From: Adiantum capillus-veneris
Taxonomy: Eukaryota; Streptophyta; Polypodiopsida; Polypodiales; Pteridaceae
DNA length: 64,000 nt
NCBI GenBank assembly: GCA_014529385.2
Contig: CM043966.1
Coordinates: 36,372,739 to 36,436,738 of the forward strand
Direction: 5' to 3'
Of the stretch, positions 54,324-64,000 are shown in pieces (within the stretch, counting starts at the first letter, position 1; each line of letters begins with the position of its first letter). The translations under genes and the position numbers were made by a program. Below the pieces are notes generated by a model, which did not search any database, was not told the origin of the DNA, and saw only the letters and a list, made by a program, of their open reading frames with translations.

Positions 54324-54335
54324 GCTCTGATACCA
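54324..54335 (-). promoter_or_regulatory. Primer binding site, initiator tRNA-Met
   Basis: TGGTATCAGAGC on the minus strand, two bases from the 5' LTR that starts at 54338. Confidence 0.92.
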
Positions 54336-54337
54336 AG

Positions 54338-54587
54338 TGTGACGCCCTCGTTTGGGGCGTCGCAGAAAAGGGGCCGCGCCGGCTCACCTGCGATGCAAAC
54401 GGGACCTGCAGGCAAGCAAACGTATACACAAGAACGCAACTTGAAAACTGAACGCAAGAGAGACACGAGAGTGAGGGACGCGAACGAATGATCAATATCA
54501 TAAGAAAATGCCGAATACAAGGGACACAAGTAATCACATGAAAACTGGGCTGACAAGTTGGGGGAAGTGGCACATACTTCCCTTATA
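54338..54587 (-). repeat. 5' LTR of the second chromovirus, truncated
   Basis: Matches 49032-49281 closely, ends at CTTCCCTTATA, and is then replaced by unrelated sequence. Confidence 0.88.
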
Positions 54588-54869
54588 GGTCATTTGTAGT
54601 GGCATAGGACACTAGCCCGGCCTCAGCTCCTTGGTATCTACTAATAGAGAAAGTAATCTTTGAAGGGCTACTTGGAAATCTGCCCTTCCCTTTGGAAGAA
54701 TGAGTATTTGACCTTTGAAGGGCCACTTGGGAGATTGGGGAAGGGATACTTGACCAAGATGGTCTTCTACAGGAAGAGCTCATCAAAATTTACCAGGCAG
54801 GTGTAGGGCAAAACATTGGGGAAGGGCGGACAAGGTTGCAATTTTCAAGGCCCCCCATCCCCCCCCATC
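54588..54869. other. No gene; short internal duplication
   Basis: TTTGAAGGG(C)YACTTGG occurs at about 54659 and 54715. The stretch ends in a C-rich (CCCCCCCAT)n tract at 54850-54892. Confidence 0.45.
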
Positions 54870-55430
54870 CCCCCCCATCCACCTTCAATTCCTCATTCTC
54901 CCTCCTAACGCTTTCTTTTCCTGCTAGTAGCTGAAACCAAATTTTTAATCTGTCCTTCGACACCTCCATGTGTTCCCTCCAAAGCCTAGTAGCTTTATTT
55001 CACATCTCTTGTGTATACTGCAGCACTTCCTGCTTTAGAATATCCGCATCCGAATCTGCAACCAAAATGCCAGTCATTCCCAGGTTCTGCAATGCGTCCT
55101 TCTCCATATCCATGAACGGAGTCAATCTATTTATCAGGAAAATATTCTCAATGGTCAACTCAGTCACTTTTTCTCCCAGTTCTTTGAATTGTTCATCCAC
55201 TGCAGCTTTTAGTCCGTCTGCCAACCTAGTAAAATCCTCAGCTACACTCAGAACTTTAGCATTTCTCACCATAGCTTCTGCTGTAATCTGTTTAACTTCC
55301 TCCTACAGTCTTTCTTTATCCGATCTCTCCTGAAACAATTGCATCCGAACTTTCTGCATTTCCCATTCCGGGATAGCACTCCATTTATGTTCCATTTTCT
55401 CAGCTTCCATCACCCTCAGAGCTGCATCTT
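54870..55430 (-). pseudogene. Coiled-coil protein fragment between C-rich repeats
   Basis: One minus-strand frame runs through VMEAEKMEHKWSAIPEW, EAMVRNAKVLSVAEDFTRL, LKAAVDEQFKELGEKVTEL and REHMEVSKDRLKIWFQLL. Heptad-like spacing over about 180 codons suggests a coiled coil. It is broken only by TAG at 55303-55305 (between RL and EEVKQ) and TGA at 55000-55002 (between QEM and NKATRLW). It is bounded on both sides by direct copies of TTTTCAAGGCCCCCCATCC (about 54842 and 55433). I do not recognise the protein; it could be a captured exon or part of a non-autonomous element. Confidence 0.55.
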
Positions 55431-55486
55431 TTCAAGGCCCCCCATCCCCCCCCCCCCGCCACGCAGAAGCGTCATCGCTTGTACTT

Positions 55487-56065
55487 CTTTGAACTTTCAT
55501 TAAACTTCTTCCTTTTCGTTCCCCTTTAGCTTTGAAGTTCATCTCTCTTTTTCCCCAAGTCCGGTTAACCTTCCTTTTGCCTTTAGAACTAATAACCAAG
55601 GGGTTTTTAAACGCTCATTCCCCATGGTTTCGATGCTCTATGCACTATTCCTGAGCTGCAAAATGCTACCAAAGGTTGCCGACCCGGAGTCCGAACTTGC
55701 CAACCCATGCCGCACTTGAACTTTGTTGAGGCCACAAACCGGGGCCACAAAAACCAAGAAAATCACATGGTGCTGCCTTGGCCGTCAACTGTTGTCAAAA
55801 TCCCACCTAGCACACCTCGATCATCACAACTCCGATTGTGGAGCCATTAATTCCTGCCAACTTCATGTAACATGGGCCACCCTCTAAAACCTGGTCAAAA
55901 GCTGAAAAACCATCAGATGGCATGTCTTTTGATGTTGTCAAGTGGGCACACACTCAACCCCCGACAAATCTTCCACATGCCATAACTTTCACTCTAGAGC
56001 TCCGATTGATGATCTGAGAAGACCAGCATGCTCAACAACTTGAGCTCTTTAATCCTATCCACTGA
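55487..56065. repeat. Direct repeat copy 1 (about 580 bp)
   Basis: Matches 58723-59297 at roughly 85-90% by eye, from TTCATTAAACTTCTTCC to ...CTATCCACTGA. The two copies, 3.2 kb apart and flanking a decayed reading frame, could be LTRs of a non-autonomous element, but neither starts with TG nor ends with CA. Confidence 0.8.
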
Positions 56066-56945
56066 CTTGAACTTTGACCATCTGTCCCTACTTGCTCTGC
56101 CTATTGGGGATCTGCGAAACCTTCCAACTTTGGAGAGCTCTCCCTTTCACACCGTGGTTCCGTTTGAGGAGCCGTCTGGACGAGCCTCTAGAGCATCTTG
56201 AGCACTACATTCCTGAGCATTATCCCTGCACTTCAAACACTTTGACTCACCATCCTAACTGGCCCTTTTTGGAGCCTTCTCTTGGCCTAAAAACTCGCAT
56301 TAGACATACATTCCCGCTGCCACTAGTTTGCCTGGGGACTTCATACCTGCTCTAGCCTTCTATACTGCACCTGCCTTCTGCAGCCTTAGCCTGACATTGC
56401 ACACTTTCTAGCTTGGACCAACTTTGGATGCACCATCATTGCCCACCCCCTAGCTGAACATTTATTGCACCTAAAAACATTGCACACCCAAACAAGCACT
56501 CTATACACCACAAAACACACACATATGTAAAAAACTTGTCTCGTGTCACCTGCATTCGTTGCTCAAACGGGCTACCCAACCCCCTACTTTACAACATAGA
56601 CACCACTTGGGTCAAACACTTGGCATTGGTCACGACCATCCACCTGTATCAGGCTCACATAGCACCGCACCAAGACATATAGCCAACCACATGTGCAACT
56701 GCCAATAGCATATCCTCACTGTGCCAAGCACCCATCTGAAAATTGTCCACTTCAAAAAAACCCCCAAGCATACCATCATAGCCATTAGATACACCATCAC
56801 TCACACTGAGCATACCATGCCTACCTGACCCTTCCTACCAACTATGTAAAGCGAGATCCTCCTCAAGCAAATCTTGTACCTACTCGACAACCCACTTCAG
56901 ATATGCTTTTATCAAATACCCTTCAACCACCACTCACAAACCCCT
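56066..56945. other. No recognised gene
   Basis: C-rich, T-rich sequence with a 93-codon frame (56074-56355) of low-complexity composition and no motif. It lies inside the repeat-bounded unit. Confidence 0.4.
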
Positions 56946-57908
56946 TTAGAAAGCTCGAACACAATCTAGGAATCCACATCCTTTGCCACAGAGCGCGCTT
57001 GCAACATTGGAAGTACTTCTATCTTTGGCTCCATACTTTGCCTTTTGACCTACAAAGCACTCAATTCGAGCATCATCGAGCTCTTCGTCGTCGATTGGCC
57101 CTTCAAGGAAAATTAGCACCACCTGCCTGTTGGCTTCAATTACCTGCTCTTCAAGCACCTCTTCCACCACTGCATTATGCTCTGCCAAGGAAGAGAGAAA
57201 CTCGTTTGCTATCGCATCATCCTTGTCTTCTTCCATAGGCACGACTGCTCTATCCCTCTTGGCAAAATTTTGCACCTATTGCACCAACATGGCATACTCC
57301 ACTGCCACTTTAACCAACATGGCCATTAACATGGCATCGCACATCATCTTTATGTGCATGGTTTCACCTGTGAGCTTGGGTTCCTCCACTTGGTCTCCGT
57401 CGAGCATATCGGCTTGCACTGTACCCTGCTCATTGCACATATTCATTGCATCTCCACTCACATGCAAGAGATCGAAGTCATCCTACCTTGATTGAGATGA
57501 CTTGGTCTCCCAACTCGTGTCAGCATCCATAGAGCTACTATCACTCGGCTCAATCTCTTCCTCTATCTCGAGATCGAGAGTCTCCTCATGCTTCACCACT
57601 TCGACCTCGTCTACAAACTCTACCCTTTGACCTCTACCATGCTTCAAAGGAGCTTCAACAGCCATACATTGATTCGACATCACCTCTCTTGCCTGATATG
57701 GAACCATGTGAACATCCTCCACAAGTGGAGCCTCTCTAGCCAGCATCCTTGGCATATGAACCATCCTGTCTCTCTGTAGCCAAAGAACCCTTGGTTCTTC
57801 CCACACAGCCACAACCCTTTGCACCATTATCGGCTTGGCTAGCCCCACATCAAACTGCTTTGACACCACTGTACTTGTCAAACCTTGTCTTGCTTTGCGC
57901 TTTTTCAA
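56946..57908 (-). pseudogene. Decayed open frame inside the repeat-bounded unit
   Basis: A single minus-strand frame of about 320 codons is interrupted only by two TAGs (57483-57485 and 57276-57278). It reads KKRKARQGLTSTVVSKQFDV, an acidic part (ETLDLEIEEEIEPSDSSSMD) and a Glu-rich end (EEVLEEQVIEANRQVV). Upstream (57950-58330), in other frames, lies RLWFDGLYDEEKADCEALE, reminiscent of a retroelement Gag. No enzyme domain is present, so a Gag-only non-autonomous LTR element is the best guess. Confidence 0.45.
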
Positions 57909-58409
57909 GATCTTTTTTGACTAGTCCAATCACTAGAGCTATCGCTTTTTTGTATGACGTAGGGCCATCTATCTCAACTAAGGACTTTGTCATGTACTTC
58001 CTTGTGTAAGCAATCCATGAATTTACTCAACTTAAGAAAACCACATTTTCTGTAGCCGTTATCTTGATTAGACGTCCCCAAAGGGCTTAGACTCCAATGT
58101 GAACGCTTTAAAAAAAAGCCACCTCCAAGGCTTCACAATCCGCCTTTTCTTCATCATAGAGGCCATCAAACCATAGCCTCACTTTACCACGAACCAGGAG
58201 CAGGAACACCTATACCACACCATCTTCTCCGGATAAACCGCTCTCCGATACAAACAATCCATAATCTTGAAGCCAGGTTTTCGCATCTTCCACGCCAATG
58301 AAAATTGAAAAACCTTTTCACGCTTCTCTTCAAAAGCTGCACCTTTGGCATCACCAAAATCACCACTTCAACTTCAACAAGGAGCATCGGATGCTCCTCA
58401 ATGGAGGCA

Positions 58410-58621
58410 CCATACAATGGAGAGGGAGAAAGGGGAACACACTTGGAACACAAACAAGAGCTCATGCTTCCGACCCCACGGGCACACCTATTTACCGAAA
58501 CCTTCCCAAAAAAATCACTTCCTTTTGATCTCTCCGAACAAAAACCCACACAGGTCGGCCGAATGAGAGAGCCCCCCCCCCCCCCCCCCCCCCCACCCCC
58601 CCACAAAAAAAAAAAAAAAAA
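58410..58621. repeat. Dispersed repeat with poly-C and poly-A
   Basis: Second copy of the repeat at 42030-42710, ending in C runs (58572-58594 and 58596-58602) and then an A run (58605-58621). Confidence 0.8.
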
Positions 58622-58722
58622 GTGGAAATGGGGTTTTATAAACCCTCCCTTCTTTTTTCAAACTTTCCCTTTTCTTTCAACTTTCTAAAAATAGCAAAGC
58701 ACAAGAGACATCTCTTATGCTT

Positions 58723-59297
58723 CTTTCAGCTTTCATTAAATTTCTTTCTTTTCCTTCCCCTTTAGCTTTGAAGTTCATCTCTCTTTTTCCCCAAGTCCAG
58801 CCAACCTTCCTTTTGCCTTTACAACTAATAACCAAGGGGTTTTTAAACCCTCGAGCCCCATGTTTCTGATGCTCCGTGCACTAATTCCTGAGCTGCAAAA
58901 TGCTACCAAAGGTTGCCAACCTAGAGTCCAAACTTGCCAACCCATGCCACACTTGAACTTTATCGAGGCCACAAACCGGAGCTACAAAACCAAGAAAATC
59001 ACCTGGTGCTGCCCGGTCAACAATTGTCGTCAAACTCCCACCTACCACACCTCAACCACCGCAACTCCGATTGTTGAGCCGTTAATTCTTGTCAGCTTCA
59101 CATAACATGGGCCACCCTCTAGAACCTAATCAAAGCTCAAAAACCATCACATTGCACGTCTTTCAATGCTATCAAGTGGACACACACTCAACCCCCGTCA
59201 AATCTTCCACATGCCATAACTTTCCCTCTAGAGTTTCGATTGATGATCCAAGAAGACCGATATGCTCCACAACTTGAGCTCTTTATCCTATCCACTG
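58723..59297. repeat. Direct repeat copy 2 (about 575 bp)
   Basis: Partner of 55487-56065, with small indels. It ends just before the CT/GA palindrome. Confidence 0.8.
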
Positions 59298-59325
59298 AAT
59301 CCACCTCTGTTCCCCCCTCCCCCCG

Positions 59326-59328
<3 letters not shown>

Positions 59329-59400
<72 letters not shown>

Positions 59401-59543
59401 TCTCGCTCTCGCTCTCGTGCACATCCCTTCAATGGGTGCTAGCGCTCACTAGGGATATGCATGACGGTGAGGGTGAGGGTGGGAGGGAATGAGGGAGCAT
59501 ATCCCTAGTGAACACTAGCATCCATTGAAGGGATGTGCACGAG

Positions 59544-59591
<48 letters not shown>
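59329..59591. repeat. Large palindrome with CT and GA arms
   Basis: 50-bp arms 59411-59460 and 59497-59546 are reverse complements with about 3 mismatches around a 36-bp loop (59461-59496). Outside them lie (CT)n at 59329-59388 and (GA)n at 59547-59591, so the fold can extend to over 90 bp per arm. A GCGCGC stretch (59388-59400) is present on the left side only. Confidence 0.9.
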
Positions 59592-59598
<7 letters not shown>

Positions 59599-59599
59599 G

Positions 59600-59740
59600 G
59601 GAGATGAGGGAGAATGGGAGATAGGGTGAGAGAGAAGATAGATAGCAAGAAAAAGATAAACGTTGTTTTTTCAAACTTTAAGTCATGTTCAAAATTTTTT
59701 GATGGGTGATAGAGTGAGATAAAAGAGAGCGAGAGAGGAA

Positions 59741-59807
<67 letters not shown>

Positions 59808-60310
59808 GAGAAGATAGATAAAGAGAGAGTGAGAGAAAATCAGTGAGTGAGACTAAGGGAGCAAGGGAGAGAAAGTGAGAGAAAAGAGAGAAAGAGAGAG
59901 CGATAGAGTGGGGAAGGGAGAGAGATAGAGAGAGGGGGGAAGTGAGAGAGATCGTGGAAGTAGAAGGGAGAGAGATAGAGGGTTGAAGGATTTGCGAGAG
60001 AAAGGGTGAGAGAGTGAGAGAAAAGAGAGATAGAGAGGAAAGGAGAGCAAGAGAGGAAGGGACGGTAGGAAGGAGTTGTAGGGTGACTGAGGAAAAGAGA
60101 GATATAGATTGGTATGGATAGAATTAAAGAAAGAAGGAAGGATAGAGAGAGGGAGTGGGGTTGAAGATGGAGGGAGAGAGAGCAAGGGTAGAAAAGAGTG
60201 GATCTTCCATAAAGAAAGGGAGAGAAATAGTGGTGGATCCAGAGAGAGGGAGAGGGGGTTGTAGAGCTTCGGACGGAGAGAGAACAAGGGAGAGAAAGAG
60301 AGGGAAAAAA
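59600..60310. repeat. GA-rich low-complexity tract
   Basis: Degenerate GAGAGA/GGGAGA sequence with one long perfect (GA)n block (about 59744-59804). The long minus-strand Ser/Leu/Pro-rich frames here are products of this composition and not genes. Confidence 0.9.
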
Positions 60311-60375
60311 ATAAAAATTCCACTTCTTTTTTGTAGACCAGAGCATTTATTCTTCATTTTTACTTCAGACTAAAG

Positions 60376-60624
60376 ATGACCAAGAAATCTGATGCTGGTG
60401 CTTACATTGAGTTTATTTACAATAGAGAGGCGATTCGTGTAGGGAAAATAGAGAAGACTTCAAACTTCTCTAAGCTTCATGGAAGAAGATTGCCATCTGG
60501 TTGCTTCTTTGCAATGTTAGAGGTATATGATGGCAAGGATGCTCCTCTCTCTCATGTTCCTTCCATGAACGAAGAAATGACTATTCTGAAGAAGGCTAAA
60601 AAAGTCTTACTGCATGGCCTATAA
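60376..60624 (+). CDS. Small hypothetical protein (82 aa) or first exon
   Basis: MTKKSDAGAYIEFIYNREAI to KKAKKVLLHGL, preceded by a GA-rich leader as in ORF C. Composition looks coding (charged and hydrophobic alternation). No motif is recognised. The downstream segment 60755-61103 may belong to the same gene. Confidence 0.35.
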   Translation: MTKKSDAGAYIEFIYNREAIRVGKIEKTSNFSKLHGRRLPSGCFFAMLEVYDGKDAPLSHVPSMNEEMTILKKAKKVLLHGL

Positions 60625-60754
60625 AAGCGATTTGGTAATTTTTGGGTTCATCTTGATAAAGGCTTTGAATTGGCTTCTCTTAGAGTATAAACTATTAAAC
60701 ATCTACTGCAAGTTTGTTTGTTGAATGATCATTACTATATTGTTTGTTTATTAG

Positions 60755-61103
60755 CGAGTTACCAAGACAACAAGGAAAGAACCATAAGAAATGTCTCCAT
60801 CTGCTAGTGTGTCTCTGTCCAAGTGTAAACCAGTTAGTGCTATGCCATCTCCACCTATTGTGACATCAAAAAAATATAAAAAAGCAACAAAAAAAAATTC
60901 AAAAAGTGCAAGAAGGATCAATATCTGGATTTGTAGCCGATGTTGACAACTCCAACGAGGAGATCTATGACAAAGAAATGGAGGCGTACATGATAGCAGG
61001 GGCAAATGTTGGAGGTGAATTTCCAATTAATGAAAATGCTACAATTCTCCAAGATATGTTATTGAAACAGCTTGGAAATTTGAAGGTACATAAGAGCATT
61101 TGA
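60755..61103 (+). pseudogene. Hypothetical coding fragment with A-run frameshift
   Basis: After a possible acceptor (TTATTAG, about 60755) the reading gives SPSASVSLSKCKPVSAMPSP, then a Lys-rich stretch over A runs where the frame changes, then ISGFVADVDNSNEEIYDKEM. An in-frame TAA lies near 60787. Unknown family; it could be a decayed element gene. Confidence 0.3.
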
Positions 61104-61270
61104 GTTTAAAGAAGCAATAATTGTTGCAAATTTTGGGCTTTAACATAATTTGAACAATGCAAGTAGAGCATGAAACTCCATTGCCTTGGGTTCCTCTTTG
61201 CCATTTCATGAAGCTAGAGAAAGCAAGACAAGTAAGTTGGGACTCCAAGCGGCTACAACCATTGGCTAAT

Positions 61271-61396
61271 CCATTCTTTAAGGGGTCACTATGAGCCCAA
61301 GGGATTATTCATATGCTCTCTTGATGCACCGAGCCATTCTTTAAGGGGTCACTATGAGCCCAAGGGATTACTCATATGCTCTCTTGATGCACCGAG
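61271..61396. repeat. Tandem duplication, 63-bp unit x2
   Basis: CCATTCTTTAAGGGGTCACT to GATGCACCGAG occurs twice head to tail with one base difference, at 61271-61333 and 61334-61396. Confidence 0.95.
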
Positions 61397-62188
61397 CCAT
61401 CCTTCCATTGATGTAGACGAATATATCATGCAACGATGGGATCCCCTTGTGATGAGTGGCCAATGAGGAGTTTGAGCCCGAAATCAAAGACACTTGTTGG
61501 GGCAGCCTGCGCAGCAAAATGTTGTATACTTGGGATGACAACCATAGGATAGCCTCTTGGATGGGAGTTCTTAAAGAGAGTAAGCTCTACTATTAATAAT
61601 GTTAATTTTCTTGCATGTTCTAAAATGCAATTAATGTGTGACCTTCCCTTTGGCTTTAGGTGTTTCCTACAAAAAAATATGCCGATCTACGCCCAAGAGT
61701 TTGAGTAGAGCCAATGAGACTAGATTCTTCAATAAGGCTTATATGCTGAGCATTGTGATTTGTGGGTGAAAGCATGTTTAGGTGGTACCACTTTTTTCAC
61801 CTTTTGGTGGTACTACCAATAGCACCTAGGTGGAGGGAAATTCCACGTTTTTCAAATTTCGGAAAAGAGGGAGAGGGAAATTTTAAATTTGCATGCAATA
61901 TAATTTATGTACCTATAATCTAGATGCATGCGAGCCATTATACGGTGGAGTGGGTCCCCTTTTTTAAAACTTACAGTCATCATGGCCTAGATACTCCTTG
62001 TCCTCTTTCTCCTTTCCTCTCATGAAACTAGCTCCTCACTCAGATGCCAGCTTGTACCTATGTGCTCTCTCTGTTCCCATGGCTCGTGCTCCCCCCATTG
62101 CATGTTGTAGTCGTCACGCTCTACCCCCCATTGCTCCCATCACGCTCTGCCATAGCCCTGGTGGAGCTCTGTCCCCATTGCCCCCGGC
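61397..62188. other. No recognised feature
   Basis: Mixed sequence with short frames only; nothing identified. Confidence 0.4.
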
Positions 62189-63480
62189 ATGGAAGCGGCT
62201 GCAGTAGCACCCCCTGTAGAGACGACTCCCAAGAAGAACACTCCATCCAGGAAGCGCAAAAACCTGACTCAGAGTATGGAGGTGACACAGCAGGCAGTCC
62301 CTGTAACAAACACCATAGCACATCAGACCCTTGCAATAGCCACCACACAACAGACCCTCGCAACACATGCGACACATCAGATGCCTTCAACAACCACAAC
62401 ACAACAATCCCTTGCAACCAACACAACGCTACAGACGTAAGCAACAAACATGACCGTCGAAACTTCCTCTCCAAATGCATGTTGTTGGCTGAAATATCTA
62501 CTTGAAAAGGTGAGTTCTACATTGCAATTTGGTCATGTTTATGCGCCTCATGGAAATGCATGGAAAAAAATCCTATTTTTTAGCATTGGGCTGCAAATCA
62601 TTTTACTCCATGGATTTGCTTGCAACATTGGTGGAGTATCCGGTACTTTCCAGGTTTTGCTATTCTGCATTGCAGCTGCATGAGGAATATGAACTCAACA
62701 TGGAGAGCAAGCTGCCCAAGGATTTAACAGACAAGGACCTGCCACCTGAATAGTGGTCAACAATGTTCAAGGTGCCAGAGAAGAAGAATACTAAGATCTT
62801 CCTCCACCAGGTGCATGACCACCTTGACGATGCATGCAGGCTTCTGTATAAGAAGGTCTACCAGGCTGCCCCGTCCAATGGCGAGCTCATGACAAGGTTT
62901 GCGAGGGGGTTTGCATATGAATACTGTAATGCTTCCAAAGCTTCCAAAGCAGACCCCGACAACCATAAGATGCATGGGATTTGGTCAGGGATCAAGTACT
63001 AGAGAATGTCAAGAGCCACAAAGGGGGGCTCAATTGGAAAATATAGAAGTTCATGTCCGATTACGGCTTGAAGGAAGCCCCCACATTTGAAGGATTGATA
63101 GATAATGCTATGGGCAGTCCTGCGATGTCCAACCTCCCTCTACAACACATGTGGATAGCCTCTCATCCCCTCTACACATCATGGGTGGATAATCTTACCG
63201 ATGACCTTGAGCAGCAGGCAATGAAGAGAAGGCAAAAGAGAAGGTGAAGTCTGCAAAGACCGTCTTGGATGCAAAGCGGGACTTATGGTTGCGCAACGAA
63301 GGTACCTGCATAGATTGTGCACCCATTATTGCAGAGGTGGAGAGTCTTAGAGAGGAGGTGGAAAAGCTGAAAGCCTCTCCAACAAAAAATGTAGCTGCAT
63401 TGCCAAAAAGGAGGCTGAAATCGAAGCCCTTACAAGGGTACTCTCCAAGTCCTTTGGATTCAATGATGCTGCAAGGATGA
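62189..63480 (+). pseudogene. Hypothetical multi-exon gene remnant
   Basis: A Thr/Gln-rich frame (62189-62440, TPKKNTPSRKRKN then HQTLAIATTQQTLA repeats) is followed by 62529-63002, which reads LALGCKSFYSMDLLATLVEY and, past an in-frame TAG at 62751-62753, WSTMFKVPEKKNTKIFLHQV. Later frames (63053-63247 and 63244-63480) give SDYGLKEAPTFEGLIDN and a coiled-coil-like ESLREEVEKLKAS. The pieces read like one decayed gene with several frame changes. I do not recognise it. Confidence 0.35.
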
Positions 63481-63529
63481 AGGAGGAGGTGTCAACCATG
63501 CAGGTACTTCAATCTTCTTTGTCTTTAAG

Positions 63530-64000
63530 TGTATAAAGTGCTAAAAGTGGTTGAAAGTGCTCACCTTTTAAGCACTTTTAAGCACTTTCAGCCACCTACT
63601 ACTACAGGCTCTTTTAAGCACATGCAAGCACTTCCAAACAACTAGAAATGCCTGCAAGTGCTAAAAAATTCTTGTCTATTTAGCACTTGCAAACACTTTT
63701 AACCACCTGTAAGCACTTTTAAACACCTACAAATGCCTGCAAGTGCTAAAAAGTGCCTAACTTTTATGCACTTGCCAACACTTTGAAACCACCTGCAGGC
63801 ACATTCAAGCACTTTGAAGCACTTTCAACCACTCACAAACTCTTTCAAGTGCTTGAAGGTGCTTCAAAGTGATTAAAATTGCTTCAAAATGCTTTCTGCA
63901 ATCACTTCAAAGCACTTTAAAGCACTTTTAACCACTTTTAAGACCCTACAAGCACTTGCAGGAGTTTGCAGGTGGTTGAAAGTGTTTCAAACTGCTAAAA
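63530..64000. repeat. Degenerate AAGCACTTT/AAGTGCTT satellite-like tract
   Basis: AAGCACTTT, AACCACTTT and GCAAGTGCTAAAA words recur every 10-20 bp in both orientations to the window edge, without a fixed unit length. Confidence 0.85.

Larger units (their letters stand above)
49032..54587 (-). mobile_element. Second Ty3-gypsy chromovirus, decayed
   Basis: Two copies of a TGTGACGCCCTCGTT-starting sequence (49032 and 54338), both oriented outward from a minus-strand gag-pol, mark the LTRs. The right LTR is cut after 54587. About 250 bp are shared at roughly 95% by eye. The internal part has gag, protease-region, RT, RNase H, integrase and chromodomain in order, with four in-frame TAGs and shifts near a poly-G tract. 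It belongs to a family distinct from the one at 18883-28967. Confidence 0.9.

Noticed and set aside
59840-60346. Minus-strand frames of 156-168 codons
   Set aside because: They are Ser/Leu/Pro low-complexity translations of the GA-rich tract with no coding-like composition.

Overview
The window looks like repeat-rich nuclear DNA of a land plant with a large genome. The support is Ty3-gypsy chromoviruses primed by initiator tRNA-Met, a Ty1-copia fragment, CACTA (En/Spm) elements with TNP2-type transposases, a hAT transposase, GT..AG introns, and very long CA, CT/GA and TA microsatellites. A non-angiosperm vascular plant is possible, but I cannot fix the lineage from sequence alone. I see no clear conserved host gene, rRNA, tRNA or CRISPR array.

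The best-resolved structure is a three-level nest covering 8.9-36.8 kb. The outer layer is a 27.9-kb CACTA element (8925-36832), with CACTAT termini, an AAT target duplication, clusters of a TTACCGC motif at both ends, a TNPA-like gene on the minus strand and a TNP2 gene on the plus strand. TNP2 is split by a second DNA element (14468-35195). That element has perfect 28-bp inverted repeats and a TA duplication, and removing it with one TA puts the two TNP2 halves back in frame. Without its own insertion it is about 10.6 kb and carries four genes. ORF A (413 aa, unknown) faces a 686-aa fusion of a Ulp1-type cysteine protease and an FCP1/NIF-type HAD phosphatase domain. ORF C (600 aa, unknown) faces a DDE-transposase-like protein of 854 codons. 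The fusion gene and ORF C diverge from a shared promoter. Into that promoter-proximal region a chromovirus has inserted as a nearly identical tandem (18883-28967): one full element plus a truncated copy sharing the middle LTR. I consider the four-gene TA-flanked element the most interesting system here. A diverged relative (ORF A remnant plus one end) lies at 1.0-1.9 kb, inside the TNP2 gene of a second CACTA element (right end at 4386).

Elsewhere: a Ty1-copia fragment (1-770); three perfect microsatellite arrays (3.7-7.3 kb) in otherwise featureless DNA; a LINE reverse transcriptase remnant (37.5-37.9 kb); tandem duplications (37.3-39.6 kb); a third TNP2 remnant (40.3-41.7 kb); a decayed hAT transposase (43.9-45.9 kb); a second, decayed chromovirus with LTR remnants (49.0-54.6 kb); a coiled-coil pseudogene between C-rich repeats (54.9-55.4 kb); a 3.8-kb unit bounded by direct repeats (55.5-59.3 kb); a large CT/GA palindrome (59.3-59.6 kb); and weak gene-like fragments ending in an AAGCACTT-rich satellite-like tract (60.4-64.0 kb).

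In-frame stops in the decayed genes are mostly TAG, several at conserved glutamines, with some TGA at probable arginines. This suggests decay by deamination of methylated cytosines in CHG and CG contexts.
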